A DNA stretch of 64,000 nucleotides, taken from positions 1,138,501 to 1,202,500 of the forward strand of contig JACEVL010000130.1 in assembly GCA_020284085.1 (NCBI GenBank), written 5' to 3'. Under the pieces are notes generated by a model that worked only from the letters and a program-made list of their open reading frames with translations, made no database searches and was not told the origin of the DNA. Source of the stretch: Aporrectodea caliginosa (Eukaryota > Annelida > Clitellata > Crassiclitellata > Lumbricidae). Position 1 is the first letter of the stretch; each line of letters begins with the position of its first letter. The position numbers were made by a program, and so were the translations under genes. Shown piece after piece: positions 48,574 through 62,650 of this stretch.

Positions 48574-50272
48574 TATATATGTTACAGGCAATGTGTAAAA
48601 TCAGGGATTTTGTAAAATGCCTGAAATTTTTAGGCAATTTGTAAAATCCCCAATTCACTCGGGTACTTTACAAAATCCCTGAAAAAACCAGGGATTTTGT
48701 AAATTCCCTGAAATCTGATGATGAAAATTTGACAGATTGCCTGAAAGTGACGAAAATTATCGAAGTTTGACAAAATACCTGAAAAAACCAGGGATTTTGT
48801 AAAATCCCTTAAATCTGATGATTACAGGCAATGTGTAAAATCAGGGATTTTGTGAAATCCCTTAAATCTGATGATTACAGGCAATGTGTAAAATCAGGGA
48901 TTTTGTGAAATTTTTAGGCAATTTGTAAAATCCCCAATTCACTCGGGCACTTTATAAAATCCGGGATATAAAAAACCAGGGATTTTGTAAAATCCCATAA
49001 ATCTGATCATGTCCGCCTTTGGCTGCGTGTCCGACATGTCCGCCGGCTATGTTTCAAGTCATGTGGTCGGGGCCGTGACTTGTTTGTTCCCTTCCCCTTA
49101 GGTGCCTAAATAGAGCTTTGAGTTGTCGTGACGGATTGTCAATTAATAAGAATAAATAAATAAAATAAAATAAATAAATAAATATAATTACATTTATTTA
49201 TTTAATCAATTACTTAATTAATTAAATTTAATATATAAATACGAAAATAAAATAAAAATTAAATAAAAATAAATATAAATAATTAATTAATTAATTAAAT
49301 GATTAATTATCTAATTAATTAAATGAATTAATTAATTAAATTTATTTATTCATATAATTATTTATAAAATAAATAATTATATAAATAAATTTATTTATTC
49401 ATATAATTATTTATTTAATTTTATTAAATAAATAGAAATAAAAATAAATAATTAATTAATTGAATTATTAATTATTTATTTAACAATTATATGAATAAAT
49501 AAATTTAAATATTTAATTCATTTAATTAATTCGATAATTAATAATTTAATTAATTAATTATTTATTTATATTTTTATTTATTTTTATTTTATTTTTTTAT
49601 TTATATATTAAATTTAGTTAATTAATTAATTGATTAAATAAATAAATTTAATTATATTTATTTATTTATTTAATTCATTTATTTATTTATTTATTCTTAT
49701 TAATTGACAATCCGTCACGACAACTCAAAGCTCTAATTAGGCACCTAAGGGGAGGGGAACAAACAAGTCACGGCCCCGACCACATGACTTGAAACATAGC
49801 CGGCGGACATGTCGGACACGCAGCCAAAGGCGGACATGATCAGATTTATGGGATTTTACAAAATCCCTGGTTTTTATATCCCGGGATTTTATAAAGTGCC
49901 CGAGTGAATTGGGGATTTTACAAATTGCCTAAAAATTTCACAAAATCCCTGATTTTACACATTGCCTGTAATCATCAGATTTAAGGGATTTCACAAAATC
50001 CCTGATTTTACACATTGCCTGTAATCATCAGATTTAAGGGATTTTACAAAATCCCTGGTTTTTTCAGGTATTTTGTCAAACTTCGATAATTTTCGTCACT
50101 TTCAGGCAATCTGTCAAATTTTCATCATCAGATTTCAGGGAATTTACAAAATCCCTGGTTTTTTCAGGGATTTTGTAAAGTGCCCGAGTGAATTGGGGAT
50201 TTTACAAATTGCCTAAAAATTTCAGGCATTTTACAAAATCCCTGATTTTACACATTGCCTGTAACATATATA
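48574..50272. mobile_element. 1.7-kb nearly spacer-free palindrome (foldback-type element)
   Basis: Two arms of about 850 bp are inverse copies with few mismatches and meet near 49423. The outer 430 bp of each arm is built of variants of GGGATTTTGTAAAATCCC and CAGGCAATGTGTAAAATC. Next comes about 130 bp of unique, GC-richer sequence (GTCCGACATGTCCGCCGG), then an AT-only core of about 280 bp per arm. Outer ends are TGTTACAGGC/GCCTGTAACA with TATATA on both sides as a possible target duplication. There is no coding capacity. Foldback elements such as Drosophila FB and sea-urchin TU have similar subrepeat-bearing inverted ends; family identity is not established. Confidence 0.9.
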
Positions 50273-50393
50273 CCGCTTCCCCACAAATAAGTTATGCATG
50301 ATACGTTTTTGTGAGTTTATTTGTGGCCTCTTGATTCTTTCCTACTGAACTAAATAAGCAAACTTGAATTAAATATCTGTTCTGTCCATGCAG

Positions 50394-50526
50394 CTATAAT
50401 GAGTACCCTGACCGCACAGTCAGTAGGAAGAGGAGATGGCAAGAGAGAGGACTGGACACCCACTCTTATGCCGAGGCTAAGACAAAAATTAAATCACACT
50501 TCATATCCATGGCTGCCCCGGGCTAG
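50394..50526 (+). CDS. candidate terminal exon (low confidence)
   Basis: After a good acceptor (TTCTGTCCATGCAG) a frame of 44 codons runs to TAG at 50524-50526, including SRKRRWQERGLD and AKTKIKSHFISMAAPG. The homologous block at 59060-59150 has an indel that changes the frame, so coding constraint is not supported. It could be an alternative 3' exon of IBTK or non-coding sequence. Confidence 0.15.
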
Positions 50527-51480
50527 CTTAAGGGATTACTCTCCATGCACAGGATGCTGTCAAATGTCAGCATAACTGATATTTGGAGCAATGTTGGCCA
50601 TTTAAAAATTTAATACCTATATTATAATAATTTTAATCTTTTATATCATGAATAGTTTCATCATGAAAACCTACGTTTTAGTTCAGTTTAAACCACGTCT
50701 AACGCATCACTAGGCTAGTGACATTAGTTATTGCATATTGCTTTTGCCAACCTGTTTTCCATTTCCTCAGTTTTATGTTTCAGCTGTTTTATTATAGACT
50801 TTTCCATTCATTAGTTTGGAATGCTTCAGTCTTAAGTTTCATCATTTGTGCTTAATATGGACTGTAATTAAGTAATAAGTATCATTATGAACAACAGACA
50901 TGACACAATGGGAAATTGAGAATGTAACGGCTAGCCCTTATACTTGATTCGAGTTGGAGATTGACTGTTTCATGAATTATTTAGTTAGATTATTCTTTGA
51001 ATTTGGTGCTGTAGAAGTCAATGCGTAAGGATGAGTTTAATTTCATTGTACATGTATATAAGCAAATGTTATGGATTTTGGCATTGTATCCGTATTCTGA
51101 CAGACTTACATATATAGCCAGGCTGACAGATTGACCATAGTTGTTGGGAGCATATAGTTGCAGTCCTATTCCTGTGTTTTTTTTGTTTCTTTTCTGATGC
51201 TCACCTTGTTTTACATTTAACTGGAAACTTGAAAATATTATGTAAAGTTGTACATATTATACTGACTAAATTGAATTTTGTCTGTTATTCTGGTCAGTGG
51301 CGTAAATCATGGGGGGACAGAGGGGGACAGTCCCCCCAAAGTTTTGACTTAAGCCCTGCTGTCCCCCAAAATCCGGCCCTCGTAGGTACTCTGTCCCCCC
51401 CAAAGTTATGTATAGATTTTCGCCTCTGATTCTGGTAGGCCTATTCTTCACTTAAAATCCGGGTCCTGTGTGTGTAATGT
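50430..51480. repeat. tandem-duplication block, upstream flank of ARF (unit 1)
   Basis: Aligns in order with 59050-60350: shared GGGCTAGCTTAAGGGA, TCTGTCAAATGTCAGCATAACT-like text (in pieces), ATTTGGAGCAATGTTGGC and GACTTTTCCATTCA. Unit 1 carries a hAT MITE (51295-51428) absent from unit 2; unit 2 carries a SINE absent here. Confidence 0.9.
51295..51428. mobile_element. 134-bp hAT-type MITE with perfect 8-bp target duplication
   Basis: Starts CAGTGGCGTAAATCATGGGG and ends CCCC..TTTTCGCCTCTG. The direct repeat ATTCTGGT flanks it (51287-51294, 51429-51436). The interior is C/G-run rich. The duplicate unit reads through this point without the element (near 60305). Confidence 0.88.
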
Positions 51481-51879
51481 ACGTAGATTGCATTGTTGAA
51501 TTGTACTGTTAAACCTGCATTGGCCGTTATTTGACATACATGTACAGGTCATTATGACAATGCGAGTTCCTCGCAACACACAACTCTGTCGAATTCGGAA
51601 AAACCGTATGTATACATGTCCATTTCGCTGAAGTGGCTTGTCACCCAACTGATACTGAAGTGAAGACGATATGATGATATTGACGAGTCTATAAAGTTCA
51701 GATAAAATCAAAAGTGAGCGTACGTGAATATATAGGGATAATAGAACATTAATTGTTTTGCACACCTAAACTGAATCTGTTGTCTTAAAGTGAGGACCAG
51801 TAGCCAAAGAGTGACTACAAGATTCAATCCCTGTTGCTGCCCCAAGATATGGGATTGACTACCAAAGTGTATTCCATTC

Positions 51880-51945
51880 ATTCATTCATTACAAAGATTT
51901 ATGTAGCGCCTCTTCAAGGTTAGGCCTACTATGTCAGAATGGACC
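51880..51945 (-). mobile_element. LINE/SINE tail, antisense
   Basis: (ATTC)n, then ATTTATGTAGCGCCTCTTCAAGG. The sequence up to about 52110 may be more of the same element, but no coding motif was readable. Confidence 0.5.
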
Positions 51946-52509
51946 CTGGGGAGCAAGCGCAGTGCCAATGGAAGCCCGTTCCATACAGAGAAGGCATGGT
52001 TTTGCCGTATTGAAGTGTGGCCGAAGGGGTCAAGGAGCGGAGGGAGCTACGATCTTTGGTACCAGGGGTAGGGCAGCAAAGCTCGTGCAGGTAGGCTGGG
52101 CTCTAGCTCTATCTCTTCCTTTAAGAAATGCCTCGATCACAATTCACTATTTCTAATTGGCTTTCAAGCATATCCATGGATATCTAAATATCTCTACACA
52201 TGGCGACTGACTATAAACCGCGCCTCAGATTCCCATTTCTGTGACTGCCCGCGTTAAAAATATTCGTAGTAGCCTGATACTACTGAAAGATCCATATAGG
52301 CGTACACATTTGTCTGACTATTCCTGCCTATTGGCTATTGATACTATGGTTTCAGATCTAAAAGGAACATCTACATCTCAAATGTGACAGTCTATCCCTA
52401 AAAGGCTGTTATAGTTTAAGACCACTTCGCAACATTTTTGTGGCGCTATATTTTGAAATAAATTAATGTATTATGGCGCACAGTTCTGCCACCATGGTGC
52501 TGCGTGAAC

Positions 52510-52986
52510 CAAAGATTTTAACAGGGAGGAAGATGAACCACTGATAACGCAACTGCGAATGAGGGCGCGTGATGCATTCTGGTCGGTCCAGGGCCAAACA
52601 AGCGAACATTACTATCTTTGCAATAGCCTACTAAAATCCATCATACAAAAAGTATCGTAACATCGAAATCCTATAATTAAAGGCATCACAACAGTGCGGC
52701 ATACTGCCTCACTTTCTACTGGGCCAAAAATGATAAATTCTCCTAAACTTTTCCTATAAGACGACTTTTAACAGATGAATTTTAGCATTCCAGAGATAGG
52801 AACTTTTGCTTGTTTGGCCATGGACAGACCAGAATGCATCACGCGCCGTCATGCGCGCTACGCAAGCCAATAGGAACTTTCGCTTGTTTGGCCCTGGACC
52901 GACCAGAATGCATCACGCGCCCTCATTCGCACTGCGCAAGCCAATTTTCTTTCAGTAGGCCATCTTCCTCCCTGTTAAAATCTTTG
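52510..52986. mobile_element. 477-bp hAT-type MITE inserted upstream of ARF
   Basis: 26-bp perfect terminal inverted repeats beginning CAAAGATTTTAACAGGGAGG are flanked by the direct repeat GCGTGAAC (52502-52509, 52987-52994). Inside, a segment with GCATCACGCGCC and GCTTGTTTGGCC occurs once in inverse and twice in direct orientation. The duplicate unit has a single GCGTGAAC at 61314-61321 and no element. Confidence 0.93.
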
Positions 52987-52989
52987 GCG

Positions 52990-53140
52990 TGAACGAGCGA
53001 TATTATGAAACTCTGTGACGCGTCCGTAGATGCATGTGTCAAAGCTGACGGAAATATGGCCATCGTTACAAGGTGGACGTCGTCACATGGCCAGCTAACA
53101 GTATTTTGCTATAAATAGCCTGCGTCTTTGAACGCTTTGA
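52990..53140 (+). promoter_or_regulatory. ARF upstream region with TATA box
   Basis: TATAAATA at 53110-53117, preceded by GACGTCGTCACATGG and GTGACGCGTCC, which resemble CREB/ATF-type sites. The block 52995-53130 is the best-conserved part of the duplication (matching 61322-61465, TATA at 61437), which fits a core promoter. Transcription would start near 53140, upstream of an intron whose acceptor (TTCTATTTCAG) precedes the ATG exon. The exact first exon is not resolved. Confidence 0.5.
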
Positions 53141-53596
53141 ACAGCACATGTGAAGTTGTACGAAGCTTGGTGCATAGTAATTAAGGTATTCTTTTTCATA
53201 AACATCTCAAGTTAAAAGTAGGTGCGTTAACGTAATAAGAAAGCTCTGAAAATCGGTTCAATCGCCTCCGTGTATGGTAAATTATAGTCTGTTGGCAGAC
53301 CACTTCACCGTCTTTATCGAAGTCAGTGGATAGTTAAGGAACACTCGAGGAAGAGTAGGTTAATTTTTGTTAGTGCGTTTTACTGTAAACTATCCAGAAA
53401 AAAGGTCATGCTATGTGGCTAAATTGACGCGCCTGTTAAGAATTATTTGAATGAAATTGGCCTTTGTTGATATTTGTTCCAGTCCAGTTGTGCTTTGATG
53501 GACAGCATAAATTTTTGTAGAACCGTTGGTGAATTCTATACGGTCAACTGACACATTGTGCAGCTCTTATGCCAGCACAACCTCTTGTTGATATAA

Positions 53597-56860
<3,264 letters not shown>

Positions 56861-57210
56861 TAACATTCCACTAGAGTCAATTCCCAGAGATTTTATCATT
56901 CTCATAAATTTGTTACTTGAAGGTTTAGTATTATGATTGTAAGGACCGTTTAATGTGGTGGCTGCTACGAAGGGTTTGGATTTTTAATTGTGTTGCATCT
57001 GCTAGTTTTAACCAAGCAGTACCTGACTTTTATGATGAATCTGTCATTTTGTACTCTAATATATCTGTGATATATATTGATAAGTGAACTGTGTTGACTG
57101 TAAATTTCGTGTTTACTTAATTAATAATTCATTATTATACTCGTTTAATTGTTTTGAATTTTTTACATTTGCTGTGCAAAGGAAATAAAGAATTTTTTAT
57201 TACAAATGAC
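56861..57210 (+). terminator. ARF 3' untranslated region and polyadenylation signal
   Basis: The 3' UTR runs from the stop to AATAAA at 57184-57189; cleavage would fall near 57205. This UTR is partly retained in the duplicate unit (61583-61862), with an AATAAA at 61855-61860. Confidence 0.8.
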
Positions 57211-57934
57211 TGTGAAAACGAAGTAAAAGATTTTGTTTTGATATATTGTGATGTTTCAATTGTTGGAAAATTGGCTGGAAGAAGAATAATTATATCCGTG
57301 CAGGTTTTATAGAAAATTAAATCTGGAAAGGCATTTTGTTGTTAGCACTTAGTGGCAGACATGGAGACAGATATATTGAAGACATAAACAGAGAACCACA
57401 TTGTCTTTCGTGCCTTGGAACCACATTGTCTTTCGTGCCTTGAGTGTCTCCTGTGCAGAACCTTTGTTTGTTAGTTAGCAAAATGACTTTAATATGATAA
57501 TAACTAGTATAGTATACAATATTTTTGATTTCTAAGTAATATAAAGTATATTTTTGTGTTATTAGCACCATTGTATTGCCTATGGTGTAATATATATGGT
57601 ATTGTGAAGGCCTAGCTATTATAGTATACAATAGATTAATATCTAATTATAGGCCTACTGAACCAATAATGAACCATATTATAGGCATACTGAACCAATC
57701 AACCGTACAAGCACCTGAATCTTTGAATGGTGTCGTGTCCGCTGAACCTATGGATTATGTTTAATTGTCTAGTATCTACTAATTGTGACTGAACCATGCA
57801 CTATAGAAGAATCTTACTTGTTGAAGTGCTAGAGAAAACGAGTCATCATGCCCACATGGAGCCATATGATAGGATCCATATTCCTAGATGGGGCCAATAC
57901 AGAGCCCATAAACTAAGGCAAAATGACTAGAGTT

Positions 57935-58103
57935 TTGAGTTAATCAATTCTTGGATTCTGGTGGTTCCATGTTAGATCAGAGCTTTATGCCATATTAGAT
58001 CTTGATGCAGTATAATCTCAGTTTTTATTGTAACTACAACAAACAAGGTTCTTTAAAAATATAAAACTAGGAAATATTGCTCTTGGTGCCATTATTTGTA
58101 GCT
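57935..58103. repeat. duplication landmark C, copy 2
   Basis: Aligned with 48130-48310 and 63270-63485. It is cut at its right end by the hAT element at 58112. Confidence 0.8.
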
Positions 58104-58111
58104 GCATATAT

Positions 58112-59002
58112 CAGAGTTGTATTGTCTCGAGACACTGTCTCGGTCTCGAGACGCCTCGAGACAGGTTTTTCGATGTCTCGGTCTCGGTCTCGGACCTCAC
58201 GGTCTCGGTCTCGAGATCATTTCTCGACTTTTTGGAAACTGTCTCGAAACGAAAGTCTTGTCTTTTTGGAAACTGTCTCGAAGCGAAAGTCTTGTTCTCT
58301 TGTAGAAGCGGTCTCCAAAGTTCTCGTACAAACTGTATTTTGTTCGAAACTTCGTACAGTATTGCGCTGTAAAATTGTCTTGTGCCGAATGGTGTTTCTG
58401 ATATTAAGATTTAAGAGTATTGAAAAAAGCAGTCTTAAGTTTGCACTTTCAGTCCAAAATTTCCAAATATCTTAAAATGTCTCATAAAGAACCTGAAATC
58501 GTGAAATTTGCATTCACGCAGTTTGAAATCAATGAAAACCAAAATAAATGGCATGCCGTTCGTCGTTTGTGTAAAGCCAACATATTATTAAGCGAAACTC
58601 TTTTAACAGCATTTAGTTTCTCAAAGTGAATGATGTGACTTATGTCGCTAAATCGCTAATAGGCCTAGGGCCTATATGGAATTTTGTTGGTTTAAATTTT
58701 AGAATCATTTAGAAGATTTCAAAATGGCTGAAATATTTAATTTCTTTATAGTTTATACAATTCAGGTGATCGGCTGATTTCAGTGACTTGACCCTTGTAT
58801 TAGACTTCAAAAGTTGAGAAAAATTGTTTCGGGACTTGGGTCCAATGTGCATGTCACTCGTTTTGAACTGTCTCGAACTGTCTCGGACCTGGTGCCTCGT
58901 CTCGGTCTCGGTCTCGGACCCCACTGTCTCGGTCTCGGTCTCGGTCTCGAACCCCACTGTCTCGGTCTCGGTCTCGAGTTTTATGTCTCGTATACAAGTC
59001 TG
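58112..59002 (+). mobile_element. hAT-like element with GTCTCG arrays and perfect 8-bp target duplication
   Basis: Ends CAGAGTTGTAT and ATACAAGTCTG are inverted with one difference. GCATATAT flanks both sides (58104-58111, 59003-59010). Arrays of GTCTCG units, including the palindrome GTCTCGAGAC, fill the first 150 bp and the last 140 bp. The interior has a 50-codon frame (58480-58629) starting MSHKEPEIVKFAFTQFEI, shared with the copy at 18303. This frame may be the degraded N-terminus of a BED-finger hAT transposase, but the zinc ligands are not all present. Confidence 0.85.
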
Positions 59003-59049
59003 GCATATATTATTGGCACTCACTAGCCAGTCTGAAGGTGCCATATAAA

Positions 59050-59344
59050 TCGTCTTCTAGGAAGAGAGAGGACTAAACAACCGCCCTCATATTCCAAGGC
59101 TAAGAAAAAATGAAGTTGCTACCACTTTATATTCATGGCTGCCTCTGGGCTAGCTTAAGGGACAACTCTCCATGCAAGGATATCTGTCAAATGTCAGCAT
59201 AACTGGTATTTGGAGCAATGTTGGCTACTTAGAAAATGTATATTATAATAATTTTAATCTTTTATATCTAGAATAGATTCATCATAAAAAAAACTGTTTC
59301 AGTTGAGTTTAAACCATGTCTAATGCATATATAGTAGTTATTGC

Positions 59345-59379
<35 letters not shown>

Positions 59380-60350
59380 TCTTTTCTTTAATAAGCGCCT
59401 GACAAACGCACTGCGCTGTACATTTACATGTTATGCAATTTAAATCTTAACTACTAACAGAAGAGACAGCCTGCAATACAGCGGCGCTAATAGCAGTCTA
59501 CAAAGTATATCCGCCCAACGGGGGCTCGAACCCGGTAGGCCTACCTCTCGGTCTCTGTGCCAGATGTTATCCAATGCGCTATCGGGCATTGGTTTTGCCA
59601 ACATGTTTTCCCTTTCCTCTGTTGTCTGTTTCAACTGATTTGATGTAGACTTTTCCATTCAGTATTTTGGAATGCATCTGTCTTAAGTTTCATGAGTTGT
59701 GGTTAAGGACTATAAGCATGAGTACGGTATTATGAATAATTGACATGATACAAGGTGAAACTGAGAATCTATCTAATATCACAGAATAGATAAAGCATAG
59801 CCTTATCTCTTCTGTGCTAATATATCCCCAATCCCATCATCGTTGTTTCAATTTGGAGATGGACTGTTTCATGAATGTCCCACAATAGTTTATTTCATCA
59901 CCTTGTATCTGTCATTAACTGATTATTAATAAGGCGACAATGTAAAAGTGCTTCTAAAGACTATTATTTGCGCTTCATGCATAGATTTGAATTTGGTGGT
60001 TTAGAAATGAATGCATAAGGATGAATTTCCGTGCATTATATAATTATAAGCAACTGGTTTGGATTTCAGTATTGGATCAGTATTCTGACACACTTACATT
60101 ATAGCCACTCGTTAGACAGACCTATAGGCATAATTTTTATGTACTCAGGCTGCCAGATTGACCGTAGTTGACAGCATGTAGTTGCAGTCAAATTCCTGTC
60201 TTTTTGTGTTCTTTTCTGATGCTCACCTTATATTTTGCATTCAATTGAAAACTTGAAAATGTTACATAAAGTAGCTATGCTGAAAAAATTGAGTTTTGTC
60301 TGTTATTCTGTTACGAGATCTCCACTAATCCACTTAAAATCCAGGACTGC
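59050..60350. repeat. tandem-duplication block, upstream flank of lost ARF copy (unit 2)
   Basis: Collinear with 50430-51480, interrupted by the SINE at 59349-59587 and lacking the MITE of unit 1. Divergence is visible throughout, so the duplication is not recent. Confidence 0.9.
59349..59587 (-). mobile_element. tRNA-derived SINE, family A
   Basis: Nearly identical to 23408-23693: A-box region at the right edge (GATAGCGCATTGG on the minus strand), B-box-like GGTTCGAGCCC, hairpin tail and (TTA)n. It interrupts duplicated sequence that reads on uninterrupted at about 50735-50745 in unit 1. Confidence 0.88.
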
Positions 60351-60664
60351 TAAGTGTGTCGAATCAAGTCCGATTTCGTCTAAACTGAGTCCAGTTCGAT
60401 TCACTATATATAAAGGTCGAATTAAATGGCCGTATATAGGCCCTATTATAGGCCGGCCTATATATCTCGACTTCTGTATCTATCCCTCTTCCCTCCGCTC
60501 TCGAAGGCATGCAAATTACACTCTTTTGACAGGCCTTAACCCTTAATTTGTCACTACTGAAACTTAATTATTATAAAGCTTAAATTGTTCACTTTCTCTG
60601 CACAAGTTTACTTAGGATGATAATTCATGAATAAACTTTGAAAGGACGAATCGCGAATAGATAG

Positions 60665-61105
60665 GGGGCCGTCCATAAAGTACGTCACGCTCCAGGGGGG
60701 AGGGGGTTTAAGAAAATGTGACAGTTTGTGACAGAGGGAGGGGGTCAGGCCATGTGTGACGTCACACATTTATTTTATTTATAATTTATTTTTTTAGCAG
60801 AATTTCATAGCTTTAAAAATAATTTTCAAAAATTTTCTGAAACATTTTAATTAGTTTTATGTCAAAATAGCATGAAATGCATATTTTCTGAATGTGTTTT
60901 TCACGATTCCTCTCGCTAGGAGCGCTAGTAATAATGCTATTGCGAAGCCTTGTTTATGTATTAGCCTTGCTTTCGGAAGTATTATTATTTCTATGTTGAA
61001 AGTGTGACGTACTTTAGGGGGGGGTCCGAGTTTTGTGACAGTTTGTGACAGGGGGAGGGGGTAAAAATGGTCAAAAATAGCGTGACGTACTTTATGGACG
61101 GCCCC
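60665..61105. mobile_element. 441-bp MITE with 27-bp inverted ends and TAG target duplication
   Basis: The ends GGGGCCGTCCATAAAGTACG...(inverse) match perfectly for 27 bp, and TAG lies on both sides (60662-60664, 61106-61108). Just inside both ends is the same 28-bp motif (GTGACAGTTTGTGACA plus G-rich sequence), in direct rather than inverted orientation. The interior also has a TGACGTCA palindrome. No coding frame. Confidence 0.88.
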
Positions 61106-61152
61106 TAGGGACCTATGAACAGTTATGAAAGAGTCAAATTTTTCTGCATCCA

Positions 61153-62225
61153 AACGTTTTAGATCTAAAAGGAACAACTTGATCTCAATTATTACAGTCT
61201 ATGCATAAAAAGCTATAGGCGTTATAGTTCAGAACCGTAGCGTAGAAAACACGGCGCTATATGAATGAAACAAATTAATGTATTATGGCGCACAGTTCTG
61301 CCACCATGGTGCTGCGTGAACGAGCGATATTATGAAACTTCGTGACGCGTCCTTAGATGCATGTGTCAAAGCTGACGGAAATATGGCCATCGTTACAATG
61401 GGGACGTCGTCAGATCGCCAGATAGCAGTATTTTGCTATAAATATCCTGCGTCTTTGTTTACAATGCAATGGAAACAAGTGTATGGTAAGTTGTTTATTT
61501 GCTTTACTGCAGTTGTGATAGGAACATTAGCTTAAAGACCATCATATCGATTTTAGTTATAAAAAGTTATTAATTTGAAATTCCCAGAGATTTTTAACGT
61601 TCTCATTTGTTACTTGACGGTTTAGTATCATGACCTTGTAAGGACATTTTTAATTGTGTTGCATCTGCTATTTTTCACCAAGGAGTTCTTTATAACAACG
61701 TGTATTAGACAAGAAGTCAGCGCATGGGCAAGTTTTGTGATGCATCTGTTATTTTGTACTCTAAATGCCTGTGATATTGATTGTGTACTGTTTTGGCTGT
61801 GAATTTCTAGATTATTTGATTGGCAAATTTGCCATATTTTTTATTTCCTGTGCAAATAAAATAGTTTTTGTTTCATAAATAATTTTTTTTGGATTACAGT
61901 TGACTGTGAAAAGGAAGTTAAGTGATTTTGGATTATAGTTTGAAAAAGACCTTAATATTACAAAGTAATAACTAATAGCTTCTACAATGTTACTAATTTC
62001 TAATTAACAAATTATATTATAGTGTACGGTAATAATATGGGCGTACTGAACCAACTGACTACAGAACACTTGAACCTTCTGAACTTTTGCATTGTGTTTA
62101 ATTGTCTACTGATTGCGACTGAACCACGCATTAGAGGACTTTACTTGACGGACTGCTGGAGAAAACGAGCCATCATGCCTTCTTGAATCCATATGTTGTA
62201 GGACCCAGAGCCTATTCCAAGATAG
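61153..62225 (+). pseudogene. coding-less relic of a duplicated ARF locus
   Basis: Blocks match the functional ARF locus in order: 61153-61465 to 52343-52509 plus 52995-53130 (promoter, TATA), 61480-61575 to 55432-55520 (intron 2), 61583-61862 to 56878-57190 (3' UTR with AATAAA), and 62040-62225 to 57655-57900 (3' flank). All four coding exons are absent. A piece resembling intron 3 (TGTATTAGACAAGAAGTCAG, compare 56280) sits inside the UTR block, so rearrangement occurred as well as deletion. A frame at 61332-61535 is probably incidental, although its first 35 codons are also open in unit 1 until TAG. Confidence 0.85.
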
Positions 62226-62381
62226 GACCAATGCAGAGCCTATTGCCTATAATAGGTTCCCTTTAATGCCTATATGGCAGCTGTGTCCCTAACATGTCAT
62301 TTATGAAACACTGATTATTCGTAGATATTACATTACATCGATCAGAGCGCATTAAGCCAATAACCATCGATAGGCTTTAAA

Positions 62382-62650
62382 AGGGGTCGTCCATAAAGGA
62401 CGTCCGCAGAAAATGACATAGTTTGGACACCTCCCTCCCCTTGTCCGCATTTAGCCTTACCCCACCCCCTTTGCGGACGTCCGCACGTAAAAACCAATTA
62501 ACAAAATAAAACACCAACATCGTGAATACATCTTCATTAATAAACTTACTGGTTCTAGGCCTATCTTTTTCAGCAATAATAGGCTAATAATTGTCCGTGT
62601 TTGGTTGACCCTCCCTCCCCTCATTGAGGACGTTTTTTACGGATGCTCCT
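62382..62650. mobile_element. MITE with CCATAAA-GGACGTCC ends, inserted in a dispersed repeat
   Basis: Left end AGGGGTCGTCCATAAAGGAC and right end approximately inverse (ACGTTTTTTACGGATGCTCCT), with TTA on both sides (near 62377 and at 62651-62653). The homologous repeat at 8818-8830 reads through without it. The end sequence resembles that of the 60665-61105 MITE. Confidence 0.7.

Noticed and set aside
48574..50272. CRISPR-like array of repeated GGGATTTTGTAAAATCCC
   Set aside because: Eukaryotic context, irregular spacing and inverse symmetry; it is a palindromic element.
61332..61535. 67-codon ORF in the ARF relic
   Set aside because: It starts in promoter sequence, and in the intact locus the same frame is closed by TAG in the TATA region; most likely incidental.
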